A stretch of DNA of 64,000 nt from Acanthacorydalis orientalis (Eukaryota > Arthropoda > Insecta > Megaloptera > Corydalidae), in NCBI GenBank assembly GCA_034766995.1, contig CM068316.1, positions 19,025,590-19,089,589 on the forward strand, read 5' to 3'. The position numbers were made by a program, and so were the translations under genes. The number at the start of each line of letters is the position of its first letter. The stretch's first letter is position 1. Shown here one piece after another: positions 1-10,892 of the stretch. Under the pieces are notes generated by a model. That model ran no database searches. It was not told the origin of the DNA and worked only from the letters and a program-made list of their open reading frames with translations.

Positions 1-1362
1 TAACTTAGTAAATCATTTATGTTCTGAATTTTCTGTTTGAAAATTATATAAAATATGTAAAATATATCATAATAAATTTAATTTTGTAATTAAATCATGT
101 GTTTTGTAATAAAATATCATAAAAATGTATACTATTTTATATTTTTAAAGTAAAATCAAATATTAGAAACAATTATTTTTATATTTATTTAAAAACAAAT
201 TTATACAGCTTATATGTAATTAAATTCCAATTTCATCTTTTTTTAAAAAAAACGGGTATTATATATTTATTATATTTAATTCATATTATAAATTTCAGCT
301 GTTAATAACCGATAACACTAAAAATAATTCTAAGAATTTGAAGTAGTCGTGTTATATTTTTAAATTTTATCACACCTAATATATTTAAAAATTATTTTAT
401 AACAAATAAAAAACATTCATTTAAAAAAAGAATGGTTAAAATATATTTTTTGTATACTAAATTCATTTTCATAAATAAATTTTTCTTTCACCCCACAATC
501 CATAAAAAATCTGATTAAAAATATTCAATGATTGGTTATTTCATTTATAAAAAAAACATTGATGTCATTACATTAGTTAAATTAATCATTAAGTATAACT
601 TACTCATTATCATTTTTTTAGTCAGACTATTTTGATGTCAATAGTACTTACACCTCAAAAGCGTTTTTAAAAACAAATAATACATATTAAATCTTACTAA
701 TGATTGATACATTATTATATTGATTTATATTTGTAATGTTACAACATATTTATTAAATTAATAATAACTACTACATTCCATTTTTATATAGAAACAGTAA
801 AAAAAGTATTGATAAAATTTAATTTATTATTTATTTTTTTGTTCCTAATTATAATATGTGATAACAATTAACAGATAAATATTTTTGTCATAATCAGTGT
901 ATATGTAAATATTTTTCAATTTATTATTAACTGCATTATTGTTAAAATTCTAAAAAGCACCAATAGCAATTATACAAGAACATTTTTTCATACCTTTCCA
1001 TAGAGATTGTCTTAATATATATGAAAAAAAATAATTTAACCAAATTATTTTACATAAAAGTTTCCAAATTTAATATAATACATACATAAAAATTATGTCA
1101 ATTATATTTACCTCAAAAAAATATGTTTTTAAAATAAGTAATAAACATTTTGGAAATAATATACAGGCGAAATCATTTTGAACATTTATATACTATTTAC
1201 TCTAAACATTTCTCAGTTTTTTTTTAATGGTTGTCAATTGATACTTCAGTACAATATTTAGAATATTCTATTTAACTAACTTGCTTTACATAATTTTTTC
1301 ATCTATTTACACATGAAAAAACTAGCAATTTAGAAATATATCTGAACTAATGAAGTTTTTAA

Positions 1363-1405
<43 letters not shown>

Positions 1406-1988
1406 TCTTTATCTGAAATTTTTAATATTGATTTATACTTTTTTTGATTCGGTACCTTTTATTTTAATTTGTATTATTTAATATTTATATAATAACCATT
1501 TTATAAATCAGAAATTTCTATTTGAACTTGTAAGTTATATTAGATTGATAATAATTACTGATTAATGTTTAATAGTTTGATTTCCATGATGGATATAAGC
1601 ATGCATCAAAAACTGTTATTATATCCATGTCAACCTGTCTTTGTTCAAATAGAAAAACAAATTAAAATGTATAATAACATTTAATCAAAACTACAATTAT
1701 CAGTTTTATTGTTTTAATATTGTATTTTATTTTATTTAAAAAGTAATTATTATTCCTTTTTGTAACTTAAAATGTTAATTGATCCATCTAGTATGAAACA
1801 TATAACCAAATATGAACCATTGAAATTTTTTAGCTTTGGATATTCTTATATCTTATTCATTTTATATGAAATGTTATTGTAACTTAACTACACAGTATAT
1901 CTTATGTTTTACTATCATGGGATTAGTATTAAAGAAAGTAAATAAATAATTACATGTATTTTAATAAAACAGAATTTTATAATTACTG

Positions 1989-2038
<50 letters not shown>

Positions 2039-3111
2039 CATTAATAACTTAATTTACAAATAAGTGATGTATTTCAATATCTAAGTATTTTATGTACTTT
2101 TTTTAATAAATACATTATTCTTAGAATAATTAAAATAATTATCATTCTTTGTTATTCATTATTTAAAATAAAGTAAAAAATACTCAATTCGTAACAAATA
2201 AAATGTGTTAGTGCATTTTAAACATACTACATTATTTAATATGGTTTGTTTTCTAACACATAAAACCGGACACTTAAATTACTATACATTGCTTCTATAT
2301 ATAGATCACATGTATAAAATCATACAATTATTATGATTATTTTTCTAAGTCACTAGTATTTATTAATAATGCGAAGATATTTAAAAATCATTATTAAAAT
2401 GAATGTATTAAAGAATTATATCAATTCACTTTTATTATATTATTTGAAATAAATATGAATGAAATGAAGAAAAATATTTTTATTACACTTTGATGAAACA
2501 TATAATTTTATTAATAAAAATCTTGGAGGAAGAAAATATGCATTATATTTTTACAATGTACTAATAATTATTTAATATTTGAATTCTAACATTTAGTATA
2601 AATTACAATTCTTACTGAAAAATATAGCTGTGGGAGCAAGATAAAAAGAATATAAAATATGTAGATATGGAATAAAAACTCACACTTGCATATTATGTAA
2701 TTTAGAAAAAAACAAGTTACAGGAGTTAAGAAACCAATATACAGTTGACAGAAGATGCACTACTTAAAATATATATATATATATGTATATATATGTGTGT
2801 GTGTAATATATATATATAAAGAAAGATGAAAGAATCTGAGAATTCCCAACTTTAGTATACATTTTATAATACTTATATAACAGTAACATATGTGTGTACA
2901 TATATATAATTTGAAATATAATACAAAGAAACGATATGTTCTGTAAGTAAATCAAATAAACTAAAATATATAACAAATACAAATTACATGGTAATAAAAG
3001 TTATTAAAAAAGAAAAACAATAATAACAACAATAATATCTAATACTATGTAATCGCCATTAACAAAAATAATTAAAAAAAATGAGATGTTATTTCTACCT
3101 GTAATTTCCTT

Positions 3112-3250
3112 TAAATATATATTTGGTAAAATTTCTCTCGCTAAGTAATCAAATAAGACGTGGAAAAAGTTGAAAATAAGTGGTATAAAATCGACGTTCA
3201 CTGGCAAATGATGTCCACGTAATGTATGTTTTATGATTCCAAAGTTTAAC
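3112..3250 (-). CDS. possible unrecognised coding exon
   Basis: Reading the minus strand gives an open stretch with non-repetitive, protein-like composition that includes HHLPVNVDFIPL and FHVLFDYLAREILP. It ends in a plausible splice donor (CAG followed by GTAGAAAT) near 3112. I could not find a convincing acceptor upstream; all frames close shortly before it. I do not recognise a family. It may be an isolated exon of a gene lying further left, a decayed exon, or chance. Confidence 0.25.
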
Positions 3251-3597
3251 GATCAAGTATTATGTAAACTAAATCAATTTAAAATAATTCTCATTTGCTT
3301 AAGTTTTTTGTAGTTAGGCATATTTTAAACATAACAATTATATTAAAATTCAATTTATACATGATATTGTATATTTTTTGTAATTAATAAAATATTACAA
3401 GTTGCTAATGTAATGTTTTTTGCTTCCATTTAATTTATAATTCAGTCAAATATATTGATTTTATATATTGACTGAACATAAATAACATTGAACATAAATA
3501 ATGAATTTTTACTGAAATATGAACAATAAGAAACATATATTTACTATAACCACTCTATAACAATTATAGCACACTAGGGCCGCACACATACACACGC

Positions 3598-3611
3598 GTA
3601 TATATATATAT

Positions 3612-3655
<44 letters not shown>

Positions 3656-3686
3656 ATATATATATATATATGTGTATATATATATA
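3598..3686. repeat. TA/TG microsatellite
   Basis: Alternating TA with TG interruptions. It lies just left of the giant inverted-repeat element. Confidence 0.9.
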
Positions 3687-3767
3687 CACTCTAAAAGGGA
3701 AAATAAACAAGAATACCTTAATTTATACTTCAAATTTTTTTCTTTTACTTTTTCTATGTATCTAAAA

Positions 3768-4220
3768 AAGGGAAGATACGCCCTCGGAAATTGAGTTTGG
3801 GGCTAAATTTCGTGTAGTGGTAGGGTACCCCAAAGGAATTAATATACTAACGTACTAGCTCACACTATCTAGTCATTTTAGAGAAAAACGGCTCCAAAGT
3901 TTCTGCATCGGCTTATGAGAAAAAGATTTTCACCCGTTGTCAACTAGCTTGATAGCGAGGCGGTAGCATGCCAGCATCAAGTGCCAAGTAATCAAGTGTC
4001 TGAGCTGTCAGGTTCGATTCTCGCCCTATCCATGCAGTTTTTTTTTCTTCACCTGAATAATTATTTAATGCATTTTATTAAAAAAAATATTTAAATAAAT
4101 ATGAAATAACACTTTCTTGCAATTTTTTTTTTAAAAAATGCTCTTAAATTTTGACAATTTTGTTTCAGAAAATGATTTTTTCAGGAAACTTTATTTTTTT
4201 CATTATTTTGCAAACATATT
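3768..4220 (+). repeat. left long inverted repeat
   Basis: Matches the reverse complement of 33489-33922 over its length with moderate divergence. Shared blocks include ACGCCCTCGG, GTAGTGGTAGGGTACCCC, ACTAGCTTGATAGCGAGG, CTCTTAAATTTTGAC and the inner edge GCAAACATATT. The two arms are clearly more diverged from each other than the 1320-bp units are, so the ends are older than the array. Confidence 0.8.
3953..4020 (+). other. tRNA-like internal promoter boxes within the inverted repeat
   Basis: TAGCGAGGCGGTAGC (3953-3967) resembles an RNA polymerase III A box, and GGTTCGATTC (4011-4020) is a close match to the B box. The spacing of about 45 bp is that of a tRNA or tRNA-derived SINE. No full cloverleaf is evident. 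In the right arm the A-box side is kept (33724-33738) but the B box is degraded. Confidence 0.45.
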
Positions 4221-4351
4221 CATATATTCATATGGAATATTCCATGGAATATTGTGTATAGAGAATGGTATAAAATTCTTTTATGGATATACCACGTGAT
4301 CACTTTAATAAGATCATATACCACGTGAATACTTTAATAGATGAATATTGT

Positions 4352-4866
4352 TCCGTAGCAATGAAAAAACAGGCTAGGATAATGTCTTATACAAAGGAAA
4401 TTTCTCAAATTCCAGATCCAGATCAACAAAGAAGAAATTGGAAGGGTTTCTATGTATGTAGAACAATTAATAACAAACCTGAGAGAAATAATCCCTTCTC
4501 GTTCAATAGATGATTTTTCTAAGAGAGGTTGTGATGATTTTGAACTTAACAAAGAATTATTGAGACAACGGATAGATAAAATCTCAATAGATTTTATGCA
4601 ACATGTGAATGCCAAAATCAACTCTATATCCACTTCTATCATCCGGCTCGAAGGACCATGGAAAATTTGTTAAACCCCGACTTAACGTGATTTAACTGGT
4701 TGTGTTTATTTTTAAATATGCGGAAATAATGCAGTTACAATAGGATTATTATTATCGAAAAAATACAAGTTTAACATTAACTAAGTGATACTAATGTGCT
4801 TTATTTTTTGATGTTTATACAACTCGACCAGTCGCATCGAACAGCTCGAGCGAACCGGTCGAGTTG
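4352..4866 (+). repeat. internally deleted first copy of the 1320-bp unit
   Basis: Starts TGTTCCGTAGCAATG and follows the unit as far as the codons for SYTKEISQI. It then jumps, losing about 860 bp, to the unit segment reading CAGATCCAGATCAACAA, and continues through the unit's 3' end and hairpin (hairpin arms end near 4868). Upstream of it (4287-4344) is a 29-bp motif beginning ATATACCACGTG present twice in tandem. The reading frame is destroyed by the deletion. Confidence 0.85.
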
Positions 4867-4871
4867 TAGCA

Positions 4872-5325
4872 ATGAAAAAACAGGCTAGGATAATGTCTTA
4901 TACAAAGGAAATTTCTCAAATTGAAGATTCCGATATAATTGATGTGTCTAAGGACAAAAGCTTAACCAAGGATTCTTTCAAGAAAGCTAGCCTGTTATTA
5001 GAAAGAATTTTACAAGTAGATTCTCCATCCAATTATAAGATTGAAGAAAACACTGATTTTTTAATAAGCAACAAATCTGTTGAATTAATATTGAATGCAA
5101 AAAGAGAAGCTATTAACACTCAAATCCATCATCATATAGAATATCCGATTGACATGTCTGAGTCAACTGTAGATCCAGTAGAAGAGGTGTTATGTGAACA
5201 GTTGGAGGACTTAGACTTTCAAATGAGCGAGTGCAATCCGGACCCCATACTTGCCAGTATAGAGGGGGCTACAGATATTGTTATGAGTTCTCATTCGGTT
5301 ACTCCAGATATTGAAAAAGGAAAGA
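4872..5325 (+). pseudogene. truncated copy of the array protein
   Basis: The first about 150 residues match the 373-residue array protein (start MKKQARIMSY, end TPDIEKGK), then the sequence passes into the BEL/Pao fragment. One silent base at 5288 (T for C) distinguishes it from the 20 full copies. It follows directly on the hairpin of the preceding deleted copy, so it belongs to the same head-to-tail series. Confidence 0.85.
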
Positions 5326-6920
5326 CAAAAACGGTGTAACAAAATGCGAATTATTTTGTGCAAAATCTCGCGTAGCTCCGGTTAAAACCACAACTCTTCC
5401 TCGTCTTGAATTATGTGCAGCTCAATTGCTTGTAAAATTGTTTACAACAGTTTCTGATACGATAAATATTTCATTTTCAAAGATAGTTTTTTGGTCTGAT
5501 TCTGCTACAACATTACATTGGATTAATTCATCACCACATCGTTTAAAAACTTTTGTTGCTAATCGCGTATCAGATATACAGTCAATAAAACATTCACACG
5601 TTTGGAAACACGTATCGTCACAAGACAATCCTGCAGATGCGTTATCAAGAGGACAACTTCCATCGGAATTCTTAAATAACACGCTATGGTTTCACGGACC
5701 AGCATGGCTACAGAAAAATGAAAGTGCATGGCCTCAATTAAAGTTACCTGGCTTAACACAAGAATTACCAGAAGTTAAAAAAGGATGTTGTTTTATCACT
5801 ACCAACAAAGAAGAGTCGCAAGATTTAATTGAACAAACACAAAACTCGCAAAAAGATTTTGAAATCTTTGAAAAATTTTCATGCTTCATTAAATTAAAAA
5901 GATTTGTCGCTTTATCAATGTACTTAAAACGTGATAGAACATTTGAACACACCCTATCGCCAAAGGACTTGATAAATGCAGAGAAAATAATTATACGAAG
6001 AATTCAATCGATATATTATGCTAAAGAAATCGACAATCTTCTTAAAAAACAAGCATTGAAAAACACTAGCAGGATCATCGCTTTATCACCGTTCTTAGAT
6101 AAAGATAACATCTTACGAGTAGGCGGTCGATTAAACAAGGCAAACCTGCTGTACGAAGACAATGGACTCAATATAGTAGGCGCGAAAAACGAGTTAAAAG
6201 AAATATACGACTTTTTAAAATCAAATTCGACTCAAAGTGAAACTCAAAGGTATTTAGCGAACATGGGCGTAAAGTGGCGCTTCAGACCACCGCGGGCACC
6301 GAATCTCGGCGGATTATGGGAATCGACCGTAAAATCACTTAAACCCCATATGAAACGCGTTTTAATCGATTGTTTATTCACGTTCGAAGAATTAAATACT
6401 TTTGTAATCGAAGTAGAAGCCATTATTAACTCTCGCCCTCTTACTCCGTTGTCATCCGATCCTAACGATCCTTCTGTCCTTACTCCTGGTCATTTTTTAA
6501 CAAGCGATTATTTAACGAGCTTGCCAGAAATCGATTTCACCGAAAAACCAACAAATCGACTGTCACACTGGCAGCATATCCAAAAGGTTAGACAGCACTT
6601 TTGGAAGCGCTGGTATAAAGCGTATCTCAACGAACTCAACATCCGCCACAAATGGACTACAGGAGAGCATTCGATAAGAGAAAATTCCATAGTATTACTA
6701 CAAGACGAGAATCTTCCATCGATGCAGTGGGCAATAGGACGGATTATCAAAACTTTTCCGGGCACTGACGGAATAATCAGAACAGTTTAAGTAAAAACCA
6801 GTGCAAGTGAATATAAGCGCAGTGTTAAAACCTTAGCACTGTCACCAATTAAAGACAATTATTTAAGGGACACTAACGAATAATAATCAAGTTGATCGTA
6901 ACCTCTCAACGGGGGGAGTA
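5326..6920 (+). mobile_element. BEL/Pao LTR retrotransposon fragment
   Basis: The interval begins inside the polymerase polyprotein, at the start of the RNase H region, and runs to the polypurine tract GGGGGGAGTA (6911-6920). In a BEL element the 3' LTR beginning TGTT would follow this tract. Here the next bases (TGTTCC) are instead the start of the next array unit. No LTR, gag, protease or reverse transcriptase remains. It interrupts the array between the truncated and the first complete copy. Confidence 0.85.
5327..6790 (+). pseudogene. BEL/Pao RNase H-integrase remnant
   Basis: In order the frame shows a BEL-type RNase H region (LPRLELCAAQLL, FWSDSATTLHWI, ADALSRGQLP), then the integrase N-terminal region (LSPFLDKDNILRVGGRL), then a jump to DNGLNIVGAKNEL, then WRFRPPRAPNLGGLWES and the C-terminal part ending near WAIGRIIKTFPG. 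The zinc-binding HHCC segment and the first catalytic Asp of the integrase core, normally between VGGRL and the DNG motif, are missing, so a functional integrase cannot be made. The frame is otherwise open for over 450 codons, which suggests a fairly recent copy. There is no proper start codon because the 5' part of pol is absent. Confidence 0.88.
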
Positions 6921-6932
6921 TGTTCCGTAGCA

Positions 6933-8054
6933 ATGAAAAAACAGGCTAGGATAATGTCTTATACAAAGGAAATTTCTCAAATTGAAGATTCCGATATAAT
7001 TGATGTGTCTAAGGACAAAAGCTTAACCAAGGATTCTTTCAAGAAAGCTAGCCTGTTATTAGAAAGAATTTTACAAGTAGATTCTCCATCCAATTATAAG
7101 ATTGAAGAAAACACTGATTTTTTAATAAGCAACAAATCTGTTGAATTAATATTGAATGCAAAAAGAGAAGCTATTAACACTCAAATCCATCATCATATAG
7201 AATATCCGATTGACATGTCTGAGTCAACTGTAGATCCAGTAGAAGAGGTGTTATGTGAACAGTTGGAGGACTTAGACTTTCAAATGAGCGAGTGCAATCC
7301 GGACCCCATACTTGCCAGTATAGAGGGGGCTACAGATATTGTTATGAGCTCTCATTCGGTTACTCCAGATATTGAAAAAGGAAAGAAAATTTTCACTCCA
7401 ATGCCACAATCCATTAAAAATCAAGAAGATGAGATCACTAATATCATGCTCAATAAGGTGAAAACTTTAAAACCAAAAACACCACTGTCTTCTAGTTTAA
7501 ATCTATTCAAACATCCATCTCAAATCAATGAACCAAAACAGGTCTCCTTTTCTTATGTTCCTGTCCCAGAGGAAGAACATATTTCTCTTGCAAAAAATCC
7601 CTTATCTAATACAATAACTGATAATTTAAATCTCCATTTAACTAAAAAATCATTGGTTGATATAATTTCAGTGGAGTCATTTCCTCCCCCAGGACCATCC
7701 TTTGCTACATTTGACCCTAAGATCTCTTGTGAAGAAGGTAAAACAATATTTATTGATCAAACTACTAAAGAATCCATAGAATGTAGTCAATCTGAGATCC
7801 AGATCAACAAAGAAGAAATTGGAAGGGTTTCTATGTATGTAGAACAATTAATAACAAACCTGAGAGAAATAATCCCTTCTCGTTCAATAGATGATTTTTC
7901 TAAGAGAGGTTGTGATGATTTTGAACTTAACAAAGAATTATTGAGACAACGGATAGATAAAATCTCAATAGATTTTATGCAACATGTGAATGCCAAAATC
8001 AACTCTATATCCACTTCTATCATCCGGCTCGAAGGACCATGGAAAATTTGTTAA
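6933..8054 (+). CDS. array protein, copy 1 (unknown function)
   Basis: A 373-residue protein starting MKKQARIMSY and ending LEGPWKIC. I recognise no family. It is hydrophilic with no signal peptide or membrane segment. The N-terminal third is acidic and Ser/Asp-rich with EEVLCEQLEDLDFQM near residues 102-117. The middle is Pro/Ser/Lys-rich (KTLKPKTPLSSS, YVPVPEEEH, FPPPGPSF) and probably disordered. The last about 90 residues (from IGRVSMYVEQL) look helical and could form a coiled coil. The start is the only ATG after the hairpin that opens the full frame; in this copy it follows TGTTCCGTAGCA, whereas later copies have GAGTTGTAGCA. No intron is evident. Whether it is expressed cannot be told. 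Intactness of all copies may reflect recency rather than selection. Confidence 0.6.
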   Translation: MKKQARIMSYTKEISQIEDSDIIDVSKDKSLTKDSFKKASLLLERILQVDSPSNYKIEENTDFLISNKSVELILNAKREAINTQIHHHIEYPIDMSESTVDPVEEVLCEQLEDLDFQMSECNPDPILASIEGATDIVMSSHSVTPDIEKGKKIFTPMPQSIKNQEDEITNIMLNKVKTLKPKTPLSSSLNLFKHPSQINEPKQVSFSYVPVPEEEHISLAKNPLSNTITDNLNLHLTKKSLVDIISVESFPPPGPSFATFDPKISCEEGKTIFIDQTTKESIECSQSEIQINKEEIGRVSMYVEQLITNLREIIPSRSIDDFSKRGCDDFELNKELLRQRIDKISIDFMQHVNAKINSISTSIIRLEGPWKIC

Positions 8055-8252
8055 ACCCCGACTTAACGTGATTTAACTGGTTGTGTTTATTTTTAAATAT
8101 GCGGAAATAATGCAGTTACAATAGGATTATTATTATCGAAAAAATACAAGTTTAACATTAACTAAGTGATACTAATGTGCTTTATTTTTTGATGTTTATA
8201 CAACTCGACCAGTCGCATCGAACAGCTCGAGCGAACCGGTCGAGTTGTAGCA

Positions 8253-9374
8253 ATGAAAAAACAGGCTAGGATAATGTCTTATACAAAGGAAATTTCTCAA
8301 ATTGAAGATTCCGATATAATTGATGTGTCTAAGGACAAAAGCTTAACCAAGGATTCTTTCAAGAAAGCTAGCCTGTTATTAGAAAGAATTTTACAAGTAG
8401 ATTCTCCATCCAATTATAAGATTGAAGAAAACACTGATTTTTTAATAAGCAACAAATCTGTTGAATTAATATTGAATGCAAAAAGAGAAGCTATTAACAC
8501 TCAAATCCATCATCATATAGAATATCCGATTGACATGTCTGAGTCAACTGTAGATCCAGTAGAAGAGGTGTTATGTGAACAGTTGGAGGACTTAGACTTT
8601 CAAATGAGCGAGTGCAATCCGGACCCCATACTTGCCAGTATAGAGGGGGCTACAGATATTGTTATGAGCTCTCATTCGGTTACTCCAGATATTGAAAAAG
8701 GAAAGAAAATTTTCACTCCAATGCCACAATCCATTAAAAATCAAGAAGATGAGATCACTAATATCATGCTCAATAAGGTGAAAACTTTAAAACCAAAAAC
8801 ACCACTGTCTTCTAGTTTAAATCTATTCAAACATCCATCTCAAATCAATGAACCAAAACAGGTCTCCTTTTCTTATGTTCCTGTCCCAGAGGAAGAACAT
8901 ATTTCTCTTGCAAAAAATCCCTTATCTAATACAATAACTGATAATTTAAATCTCCATTTAACTAAAAAATCATTGGTTGATATAATTTCAGTGGAGTCAT
9001 TTCCTCCCCCAGGACCATCCTTTGCTACATTTGACCCTAAGATCTCTTGTGAAGAAGGTAAAACAATATTTATTGATCAAACTACTAAAGAATCCATAGA
9101 ATGTAGTCAATCTGAGATCCAGATCAACAAAGAAGAAATTGGAAGGGTTTCTATGTATGTAGAACAATTAATAACAAACCTGAGAGAAATAATCCCTTCT
9201 CGTTCAATAGATGATTTTTCTAAGAGAGGTTGTGATGATTTTGAACTTAACAAAGAATTATTGAGACAACGGATAGATAAAATCTCAATAGATTTTATGC
9301 AACATGTGAATGCCAAAATCAACTCTATATCCACTTCTATCATCCGGCTCGAAGGACCATGGAAAATTTGTTAA
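8253..9374 (+). CDS. array protein, copy 2
   Basis: Translation identical to copy 1. First copy preceded by the complete unit hairpin (about 8199-8249). Confidence 0.6.
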   Translation: MKKQARIMSYTKEISQIEDSDIIDVSKDKSLTKDSFKKASLLLERILQVDSPSNYKIEENTDFLISNKSVELILNAKREAINTQIHHHIEYPIDMSESTVDPVEEVLCEQLEDLDFQMSECNPDPILASIEGATDIVMSSHSVTPDIEKGKKIFTPMPQSIKNQEDEITNIMLNKVKTLKPKTPLSSSLNLFKHPSQINEPKQVSFSYVPVPEEEHISLAKNPLSNTITDNLNLHLTKKSLVDIISVESFPPPGPSFATFDPKISCEEGKTIFIDQTTKESIECSQSEIQINKEEIGRVSMYVEQLITNLREIIPSRSIDDFSKRGCDDFELNKELLRQRIDKISIDFMQHVNAKINSISTSIIRLEGPWKIC

Positions 9375-9572
9375 ACCCCGACTTAACGTGATTTAACTGG
9401 TTGTGTTTATTTTTAAATATGCGGAAATAATGCAGTTACAATAGGATTATTATTATCGAAAAAATACAAGTTTAACATTAACTAAGTGATACTAATGTGC
9501 TTTATTTTTTGATGTTTATACAACTCGACCAGTCGCATCGAACAGCTCGAGCGAACCGGTCGAGTTGTAGCA

Positions 9573-10694
9573 ATGAAAAAACAGGCTAGGATAATGTCTT
9601 ATACAAAGGAAATTTCTCAAATTGAAGATTCCGATATAATTGATGTGTCTAAGGACAAAAGCTTAACCAAGGATTCTTTCAAGAAAGCTAGCCTGTTATT
9701 AGAAAGAATTTTACAAGTAGATTCTCCATCCAATTATAAGATTGAAGAAAACACTGATTTTTTAATAAGCAACAAATCTGTTGAATTAATATTGAATGCA
9801 AAAAGAGAAGCTATTAACACTCAAATCCATCATCATATAGAATATCCGATTGACATGTCTGAGTCAACTGTAGATCCAGTAGAAGAGGTGTTATGTGAAC
9901 AGTTGGAGGACTTAGACTTTCAAATGAGCGAGTGCAATCCGGACCCCATACTTGCCAGTATAGAGGGGGCTACAGATATTGTTATGAGCTCTCATTCGGT
10001 TACTCCAGATATTGAAAAAGGAAAGAAAATTTTCACTCCAATGCCACAATCCATTAAAAATCAAGAAGATGAGATCACTAATATCATGCTCAATAAGGTG
10101 AAAACTTTAAAACCAAAAACACCACTGTCTTCTAGTTTAAATCTATTCAAACATCCATCTCAAATCAATGAACCAAAACAGGTCTCCTTTTCTTATGTTC
10201 CTGTCCCAGAGGAAGAACATATTTCTCTTGCAAAAAATCCCTTATCTAATACAATAACTGATAATTTAAATCTCCATTTAACTAAAAAATCATTGGTTGA
10301 TATAATTTCAGTGGAGTCATTTCCTCCCCCAGGACCATCCTTTGCTACATTTGACCCTAAGATCTCTTGTGAAGAAGGTAAAACAATATTTATTGATCAA
10401 ACTACTAAAGAATCCATAGAATGTAGTCAATCTGAGATCCAGATCAACAAAGAAGAAATTGGAAGGGTTTCTATGTATGTAGAACAATTAATAACAAACC
10501 TGAGAGAAATAATCCCTTCTCGTTCAATAGATGATTTTTCTAAGAGAGGTTGTGATGATTTTGAACTTAACAAAGAATTATTGAGACAACGGATAGATAA
10601 AATCTCAATAGATTTTATGCAACATGTGAATGCCAAAATCAACTCTATATCCACTTCTATCATCCGGCTCGAAGGACCATGGAAAATTTGTTAA
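9573..10694 (+). CDS. array protein, copy 3
   Basis: Translation identical to copy 1, no base difference noticed from copy 2. Confidence 0.6.
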   Translation: MKKQARIMSYTKEISQIEDSDIIDVSKDKSLTKDSFKKASLLLERILQVDSPSNYKIEENTDFLISNKSVELILNAKREAINTQIHHHIEYPIDMSESTVDPVEEVLCEQLEDLDFQMSECNPDPILASIEGATDIVMSSHSVTPDIEKGKKIFTPMPQSIKNQEDEITNIMLNKVKTLKPKTPLSSSLNLFKHPSQINEPKQVSFSYVPVPEEEHISLAKNPLSNTITDNLNLHLTKKSLVDIISVESFPPPGPSFATFDPKISCEEGKTIFIDQTTKESIECSQSEIQINKEEIGRVSMYVEQLITNLREIIPSRSIDDFSKRGCDDFELNKELLRQRIDKISIDFMQHVNAKINSISTSIIRLEGPWKIC

Positions 10695-10892
10695 ACCCCG
10701 ACTTAACGTGATTTAACTGGTTGTGTTTATTTTTAAATATGCGGAAATAATGCAGTTACAATAGGATTATTATTATCGAAAAAATACAAGTTTAACATTA
10801 ACTAAGTGATACTAATGTGCTTTATTTTTTGATGTTTATACAACTCGACCAGTCGCATCGAACAGCTCGAGCGAACCGGTCGAGTTGTAGCA

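Larger units (their letters stand above)
1..3767. other. AT-rich region without a recognised gene
   Basis: Very AT-rich sequence with several (TA)n tracts (about 1366-1403, 1997-2034, 3598-3686). Reading frames here are short, low-complexity and rich in Ile/Tyr from TA repeats. The only stretch with a protein-like look is the minus-strand segment near 3112-3250, listed separately. I see no RNA gene or transposon terminus. Confidence 0.6.
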
